A DNA stretch of 64,000 nucleotides, from the NCBI RefSeq assembly GCF_030867095.1, contig NC_081826.1, positions 57,859,501 to 57,923,500 of the forward strand, written 5' to 3'. The notes beneath the pieces were generated by a model, which worked only from the letters and a program-made list of their open reading frames with translations, was not told the DNA's origin and searched no databases. The translations under genes and the position numbers were made by a program. This document shows, piece after piece, positions 58,167 to 64,000 of the stretch (within the stretch, counting starts at the first letter, position 1; every line of letters starts with the position of its first letter). The DNA is from Alligator mississippiensis. Taxonomy: Eukaryota > Chordata > Crocodylia > Alligatoridae.

Positions 58167-60381
58167 TACCGTAGTATGTAAATCCTGATTTGTTCTAATC
58201 AGAGAAGCACTGAATTTGCAACTCTAGATACAGTAACTCTCCATTTATAATTGAGTTGTTTTGTGAGAAAAGAAGTCTTCACTGAAAGAATATTCCATCT
58301 GAACCAACATTAAAGTTTCAGCCAATAAAAATACCAGTAGCTGGTCATACAGACCACTATTTAAACAAGGGTTGCACTACTTTCAGTTATAGTTTGAATA
58401 ATATATATCTGTAACTGTAGCTATTTTGTAATCTAAAGGCTACATAAAAATACAAAAATTTAATACAGTAATTATTTTCCAACTAGTAAACTCTGTAGCT
58501 CCAAGTTTCACTTGTTATATAGCCAGTCCAGTATTTCTGAGAATTCAGCTTTGAAACTGTTTGTCCACAGATATCTTCTAAAAGCCATGTCAAGCTTTCT
58601 ACCTCAGGACTGGCCGCAGCTTTTAAACAATCCAGAAAGGGTACAATTTATGTCACACTCTATCTTTTTCCCTTCCTCCCACTCTTGCCCTCACTACTTT
58701 GCAGCATTCATAGCTTATTAACCAGTGACCAAGATACTGATTTAAATTATTAGGGCTATTGTGGCTTTTCTATTATGGCAGTAGCCAAAGGTCCAAATGG
58801 GGATTGTAGTGGGTTTTGTATAAATACAGACATACGAACAGTCCCTACACTGACTATATTCATTCTAAAGATACAGAAGTAAGATATATGAGTGCAACAT
58901 ACAAGCAAACTAACAGCAAAAAATTGGCCAAGCTTTCTTTATTATGGGACATATAGAGGTTCTGTTTGCTTTCTTGTGTCAAATTCACATTAGAACTAAG
59001 GGGGAATGTGTACTATTTGTTGCAAAGATTCTAAGAATAAGGGGAAGCCAGTGGAGGGACACCAGTAGATGTGTTTTTAGTAAGAAAGAGAGGATGATTT
59101 TAGCAATAATATTCTTTTAGCAGTAGTATTATTTTAGGAGAAATTTCTGCAGTAGAGCAAACATGAGATGAAGCCTTGAGTGAGAAGGAATTATGCACTG
59201 ATGTTCTGGCCCTATTCTATGAAAAGGAAAGAAGATTAAGGGTGTGCCACTAATTTAATGAATTTTCCTTAACAAGTATCAACTGGATTTGTAGTCTGAG
59301 CTCCTTTAAATAAATGTTTGGGGATGATTTATTTTAGATAGGATCAAAATAGGGGGAGCTTTCTGTGTTCTGAAGATTACCTGACCATCTCATCCACACT
59401 TTCTGGGTGAAATCCAAGACATATTGCAATCAATGGCAAAACTCTTAATAGTTTGAGCAGAGTCAGTATTTCCCCTCTAAGCTCTATTTTTAATTTTAAA
59501 ATGTTATTTAGTAAGCATTTTTAATTATCAGCCTTAAAGGCACACCTCTCTAGAAGTCTCCATCAGTAATTTGGGTTGCTGCTTTAGTTTTGACGTAGCC
59601 CACCCTGAAGCATATGTAAGTCAGCCTAATGTACTTTTTAAGTTAACATAAACATTTCCTACAGCATTACATGACCTTGTTTTATTGCTGTGCTGTGAAC
59701 CCTCTGGCATTCATCAGTATTTAACAGGTCAAAGAACCTGAATGCCAAGCTGCTTAATCATTTTCCTTCTTTTGCTAGTCAGCAAAATACCAGATATCTA
59801 CCACAGCATAGCATTACTTTGTGAAGGCATTTTAACCATAAGCCTCCCTCCCACAAATGTTTGTTTCCAATGTTATTCATAACACAATTTTAATAGTTCT
59901 GTTTAGATATCAATACTTACTCTGTCTCATAGCAGAGAGTTATAACATTTTTGCAGAACAAAAATTGGAAAAGGGCTACATATATACTTGAATGAAGCAA
60001 TGGCCTTAATATGAATCACATTCTCAGGTGGTATAAGCTTGCATGTATTCATCACCTTCTGTAAAAAATAGTCAAGCTGATTTATAGCAGCTAAAGAGAA
60101 GGCCCATTTTTAAAAAACAAAAAACATTATTGTTCAGTCTATTTGAGATTTTGTGTAGTCCATAGAAATTTGTGATTTTTTTTCAAAATGTCCCAGCAGG
60201 ATTCCCTATCAGTAAGGCATTATTTTCAGGACAGTGATTCTTGGTGTGAAAATAAAAGGCTAAATTGGAATTTGTTAAGAGTTTGCTTTTAGATAATCGT
60301 AATATAGTCAAAAACAAACTGTGCCCAGTTCTTCCCTGCTCTAACTCCACTGAAATGAAATCTTTAACCAAAACAATTCTC
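58167..60381 (-). other. CRISPLD1 intron, no recognised feature
   Basis: AT-rich, unique-looking; no exon or named repeat. Confidence 0.4.
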
Positions 60382-60384
60382 AGT

Positions 60385-61105
60385 GGGCACATCTACCATG
60401 TGTAATTAATGTACATGAATTAAACTCCAGATCTGATTGCTCTGGAGTTTTTTGCTCCCAGGTATACTGGGAGTAATGTGTGAATGTGTGCCTAGGAACA
60501 ATTAAATCCACAGCAATCAGCTCCACAGCTTACTCACGTGCAGCACATGGGGCCACTGGGCCCCAGGCCTGCCAGCCCGGGGCCACTCCAACTAGGCTCA
60601 ATGTGCTGCGGAGGGACTGGATGAGGCATGAGGGTACTTCAGTACTGGGCTAGCCAGCAGGCAGCCCCTGCACTGAAGAACCCTCATGCCCCGGTCAGCC
60701 AGGTCAGCATCTACACGTGTGATGCTGCGCATGAAAAAACTCCACAGTAAGGTCTTACAAAAAACTAGAACTCTTGGTTCCAAAATGATACCTTTTATTA
60801 GACCAACTAGAATAGGCAAGAAAACTGTCCTTTTCTCCAAGCTTTTGGGACCAAAGTCCCTTTGTCAGGCTCTGGGAAAATTGTAGATGGTACAAGATGG
60901 TAAAACGTCCCCATAAGTAGGAAATAAACTTCATTTTTGTACAGAGGGAGCTGAAGATGGAAGGCTGTCCCTCTGGGTCCATGAGAGCATCTAGTACTTC
61001 TATTAGTTTCCTGTGCCCTAATGGGGGTGCATGTGTAGATGCTGAGACGTTTACTGTGAAGCTAATCAGTCAGCTCTGCAGTAAATGTCTCATGTCAGCG
61101 TGCCC
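60385..61105. mobile_element. MITE of the GGGCACATCTACC family with nested repeat
   Basis: Left end GGGCACATCTACCATG; the right end reverse-complements to GGGCACGCTGACATGAG. AGT flanks both sides (60382-60384, 61106-61108), a 3 bp duplication. The right subterminal hairpin GCTCTGCAGTAAATG is shared with the 43316 element. A different repeat is embedded at about 60755-60990. Confidence 0.55.
60755..60890. repeat. Dispersed unit related to 8636-9600 and 12125-12330
   Basis: Reads ATGATACCTTTTATTAGACC, then CCAAGCTTTTGGGACCAAAG and TCCCTTTGTCAGGCTCTG. Possibly a Penelope-like end; family not proven. Confidence 0.45.
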
Positions 61106-61108
61106 AGT

Positions 61109-61594
61109 GTGAAATAAATTACAACTACATTAAAAGCTTCCCTTTAGTCTGTAAATTTTGTTCGAGTACATGCTCTGAAAATGAGGAACTAATAGCAGTG
61201 GGAGGAGCAAATCTTGCAAGCACGTCTCCAAGTAGCTCTGATAATGCATCTCAAGTCTAATTTAATTTAGTTTCTTGCTCATTTTGCACCTTTTACAAAC
61301 ACCAACGTTAGGTTTTTAAGGTGTAAATATAGTCAAAATACTCTTTGGTATATGGCAAAACACTGAAATATGATGAATAAGACTCAAAGCCTGAGATAAC
61401 TGGAATTGGGTAAGCTGCAAGCTTGGATTTCAACCTTCCACAAGAGAAAAACAGGAGACTGCTTGGTGGTCTACCAATAGGATTGACCATTACCATCATT
61501 GGGCTATACCATCAGACTTCCTCTTGGGCACTCTCTCTCTACCCCTGATTGATCTTGATTCTTGGCTGAACAGTGGCATGGCTTCAATAGGAGC
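61109..61594 (-). other. CRISPLD1 intron, no recognised feature
   Basis: No exon or named repeat. Confidence 0.4.
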
Positions 61595-61745
61595 TAAAGT
61601 GAGCTTTGATTTTAGCTTGATGGCTAGGACACTCCTTGGAAGTGGGACATATGTGTTTAAATTTCCTTAGGCTTCAGAAGGCCTAAAACAGAGGCCTCCC
61701 ACTTCCTGGGTGAGTGCTCTAACCACTAGATCACTCCCACTGGTC
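61595..61745 (-). mobile_element. tRNA-derived SINE fragment
   Basis: The minus strand reads GATCTAGTGGTTAGAGCACT followed by CACCCAGGAAGTGGGAGGCC, a tRNA-like A-box region and anticodon-arm remnant. A degenerate B box lies near AATTTAAACACAT. The clover-leaf cannot close, so it is a SINE head rather than a tRNA gene. The tail boundary near 61595 is approximate. Confidence 0.45.
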
Positions 61746-61790
61746 AGCCTTTAAAAGAAAGTGATGAGCCAGGCATCTATACCCAATGGG

Positions 61791-62231
61791 TAGGGACCTA
61801 CTTAATTTGCAGCAAGATAAAAGAATTTTTGCAGTTTGGTCGTGGCGTAAAGAGCCAATTGCATGAGCCCTGCCCCGTGTCACTGATTTCCGGAGGTCCG
61901 GGGAAGGGGGGAGGAGGAGGGGAGAATGGACAAGGGAGTGGCCACCATCTTGGCTCCTAGATGCCCTTTGTTCAACCCTACACCTCATCGCTGCTTGGAG
62001 AGGCCACTGAGAGAAGGAAGGATGAGGGGGCAGCTGCCATCTAGGTTGCTGGCTGGCTTTTGTGCTACCCCACCAGCTGGCGCCTTCCCTTCCCAGGCAC
62101 GCTGTGAGGCAGCGAGGACCGCTGGCTCCCGCTGGGGATCCAGTATTTTATTTTTAAGAGGTTTTTTTTAGTTGATTTTGCAGTCATGGATTTCATGGCT
62201 TCCGCGAAATCACGAATTAAAAAGGTCCGTA
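61791..62231. mobile_element. hAT element with exact 8 bp target duplication
   Basis: Left end TAGGGACCTACTTAATTTGC; the right end reverse-complements to TACGGACCTTTTTAATTCGT. It is flanked by identical octamers CCAATGGG at 61783-61790 and 62232-62239. 441 bp, no transposase. The exact duplication suggests a relatively young or well-preserved insertion in the CRISPLD1 intron. Confidence 0.88.
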
Positions 62232-62346
62232 CCAATGGGATGTACAAAAGTGCATTTTGAACTGTAAAACTACTCTTACATAGGCATCTAATAAGGGCTA
62301 AAATCAGGCACCTAAGTTGGGGACCGAGGGTGGATTTCAGGCATAC

Positions 62347-62415
62347 TCTGCCCTCTGGCACTTCCTACTGGTCAGCTTCACTGAAGCCGACCAGTAGGAA
62401 GTGCCAGAGGGCAGA
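62347..62415 (-). repeat. Near-perfect 69 bp hairpin in the CRISPLD1 intron
   Basis: Arms of 33 bases, beginning TCTGCCCTCTGGCACTTCCT on both strands, surround a 3-base centre (ACT on +). 32 of 33 positions are Watson-Crick. The single difference is A-C on the plus strand but G-U on the minus strand, so RNA made in the CRISPLD1 direction would pair along the full arm. Pairing stops sharply at both ends. It could be a tiny MITE or a replication-slippage palindrome; a small-RNA hairpin is possible but unproven. Confidence 0.85.
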
Positions 62416-62594
62416 GGAACCTTCTTCCTCTGGCCAATTCAGTGTGTTAAGTGTTTCTATTTTCATATACCTAAAGTACTATAACATCAAGTAAAGGATG
62501 CTAGATTTGGCTTTTTGATTCTGTAGAACAGTTTATTTGAATAAGCTGAGCATGAATTAGCTGTTATTTTTCAGTAGGAAAGGCTTTTCTAACT

Positions 62595-63100
62595 CATAGG
62601 ATCATAGTACAGTAGGACTGGAAGTGACCTCATGAAATCATCTAGGTCAGCCTCCTGCTCAAGGCAGGATCATCCCTGAATAAACCACCCCAGCCAAGTA
62701 TCCGTCTAATCTGCTCTTGAAAACTTCCAAGTATGGAAATTCTGCAACTTTTCTAGGCAGCCTGTTCCAATTCTTGTCCACCCTCATAGAAAGTATTTCC
62801 TAATCTCCAACTAAATTTCTTCTACTGCAGTTTGAGGTCATTGCTCCTACTTCTGTCCCTCATAGCCACAGAGAAAAGTCTATTTTCACCCTCTTTGTGC
62901 CTTTTTTCAGGTATTTGAGGAAAGCTATCAAATCCCATTTCCGTCTTCTTCAGACTAAATAGTCCTGGTTCTTGAAGACTTTCCTCATAAGTCGTGTTTC
63001 CCAGGCCTCTGATTATTTTTGTCACTCTTTCCAATCAGTCCACATCTTTCTTGAAGTGTGAGCCCAGAAATGGATACATTATCCCAGGTAAGCCATCACC
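62595..63100 (-). mobile_element. CR1 LINE 3' end (old fragment)
   Basis: The tail pattern is CATAGGATCATAGTACAGTA, then GGACTGGAAGTGACCTCATG and TCCTGCTCAAGGCAGGATCA. Minus-strand coding scraps include RVTKIIRGLG, EPGLFSLKKTEMGFD and RDRSRSNDLKLQ, matching the CR1 RT C-terminal region. Strongly diverged from the other copies. Confidence 0.8.
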
Positions 63101-63284
63101 ACTGCCTCAGCCTCGTTTGGGGCTCATCTTGAGCTCAGGGCTGTGGCTTCAGACTGATACCCAGCAGCTGATGGTAATCTCCTTTCTCAAGAAATACTTA
63201 CTTTTACATGCTTTTACATTCAACCTTTGGACACACATTAAGACCCTAGTTCTGCAAGCAGGCACCTTAGTAATTCAATGGGAC

Positions 63285-63980
63285 TTAGTAGACATATCTA
63301 TGCAAGACACTACTAAGCAGTTGTTACTGCATATTTATTTAGTACCTGTATTAGCATTCATTTAGTACTTGTATTAGCAAGTACTAAATAAATGCACAGT
63401 AGCTGGAATTACTGCACAGTAGTGCCAGCGAACATCTAGGTGACACTACTGTACAATAGCCTAATAATACTGTGCAGTGTATTAGCACTGTCCATGCTGC
63501 AACGCACTACTGCACAGTGTTTTTCAGCTACTGTGCAGTCAGCATCTAATGTAGATGATTGCAGAGTGGAGACTGAAAGATTGTCCCTGCCCTGAGAGCT
63601 GCCTGTTGCCATGGCAGGCTCCATCACCAAAGCCCGGGAGGGAACAATATCCCCCTGCCCCAGCAGCAGGGAGCTCCCCGATTGTGGACCAGGGGCTGGG
63701 AGCTCCCTGTTGCCAGGGCAGGGGGACATTGTCGCTGCCCAGGATATGGTAGAAGAGCCCACCCCAGCAGCAGGCAGCTCATGGGGGTGGGGGGCAATTT
63801 CCTGCCCCCTGCTGCCTGGCTGATCAGGAGCAAATTTGTTCCCATTTGGCCATCTACACATGCCTTACTGCACTGTAATTGCTCAGCAGCTAATCTGCTG
63901 CTTGCATTTACAGGTAGCAAATTAATTGCCATGTAGAGCAATAAGGTGCAGTAAGGGTATGCAGGTGTAGATCGTGATAC
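63285..63980. mobile_element. Palindrome-rich MITE near the right edge
   Basis: Two hairpins: 63354-63394 (GCATTCATTTAGTACTTG facing CAAGTACTAAATAAATGC) and about 63851-63975 (CATCTACACATGCCTTACTG facing a copy ending GGTGTAGATC). CAGTAGTG and ACTGCACAGTA words recur between them, and a GC-rich core lies at 63580-63830. The ATCTACAC word links it to the 43316 and 60385 elements. Outer ends are not fixed. Confidence 0.5.
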
Positions 63981-64000
63981 TTGCTATGCAGTACTTTGTT

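Noticed and set aside
58500-58720. Possible further CRISPLD1 exon on the minus strand
   Set aside because: A minus frame reads well for about 40 codons but has no Cys pattern of CAP or LCCL domains and no clear splice sites.
61705-61745. tRNA gene on the minus strand
   Set aside because: The A box is tRNA-like but the acceptor and T arms cannot pair; a SINE head is the better reading.

Overview
This window is vertebrate nuclear DNA, most likely from a reptile of the crocodilian or turtle type. Three things point there: CR1 LINEs are the dominant retroelement, hAT and PIF/Harbinger DNA elements are abundant, and the one host gene is a multi-exon amniote gene. The exact species cannot be read by eye. 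About 51 kb upstream of the host gene's 3' end is gene-free: AT-rich unique sequence alternating with GC-richer transposon insertions.

The host gene is CRISPLD1 (secreted CAP/LCCL protein) on the minus strand. Its last two coding pieces are visible: an exon of the second LCCL domain at 55147-55277 and the terminal exon at 53221-53272. A 3' UTR of about 1.5 kb follows, down to an AATAAA signal at 51752-51757. The two pieces join in frame through canonical splice sites to give the CRISPLD1 C-terminus. Everything from 55278 to the right edge appears to be intron of the same gene; I found no further exon.

Layout. 1-2885: a younger CR1 inserted into an older CR1. 4522-10868: a three-level nest, with a small hAT holding a 6 kb hAT that carries a decayed transposase, which in turn holds a CR1 with a nearly open reverse transcriptase. 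11-20 kb: scattered MITEs, hairpins and unique DNA. 20.9-22.4 kb: a CR1 3' UTR split by a solo-LTR-like unit. 23.6-24.4 kb: a second, less certain LTR-like unit. 27694-31218: a 3.5 kb PIF/Harbinger-like element with a Myb/SANT-type coding remnant on +, a second ORF end with its own poly(A) signal on -, and a nested CR1. 31.9-47.8 kb: more MITEs and hATs (one containing a solo-LTR-like unit), an LTR-like unit at 34.0 kb, and a local direct duplication (35.6 and 38.1 kb). 48.0-50.2 kb: a decayed Tx1/L1-clade-like LINE. 51.7-64 kb: the CRISPLD1 3' end and intron, with L2-like, CR1, SINE, hAT and MITE insertions and a near-perfect 69 bp hairpin.

I did not find a coherent new multi-gene system. 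The most informative signals are the transposon nest, the two-gene Harbinger-like element and its likely MITE relatives, the Tx1-like LINE, and the intronic hairpin. Family names rest on recognised protein motifs, terminal inverted repeats and target-site duplications, not on a database search.
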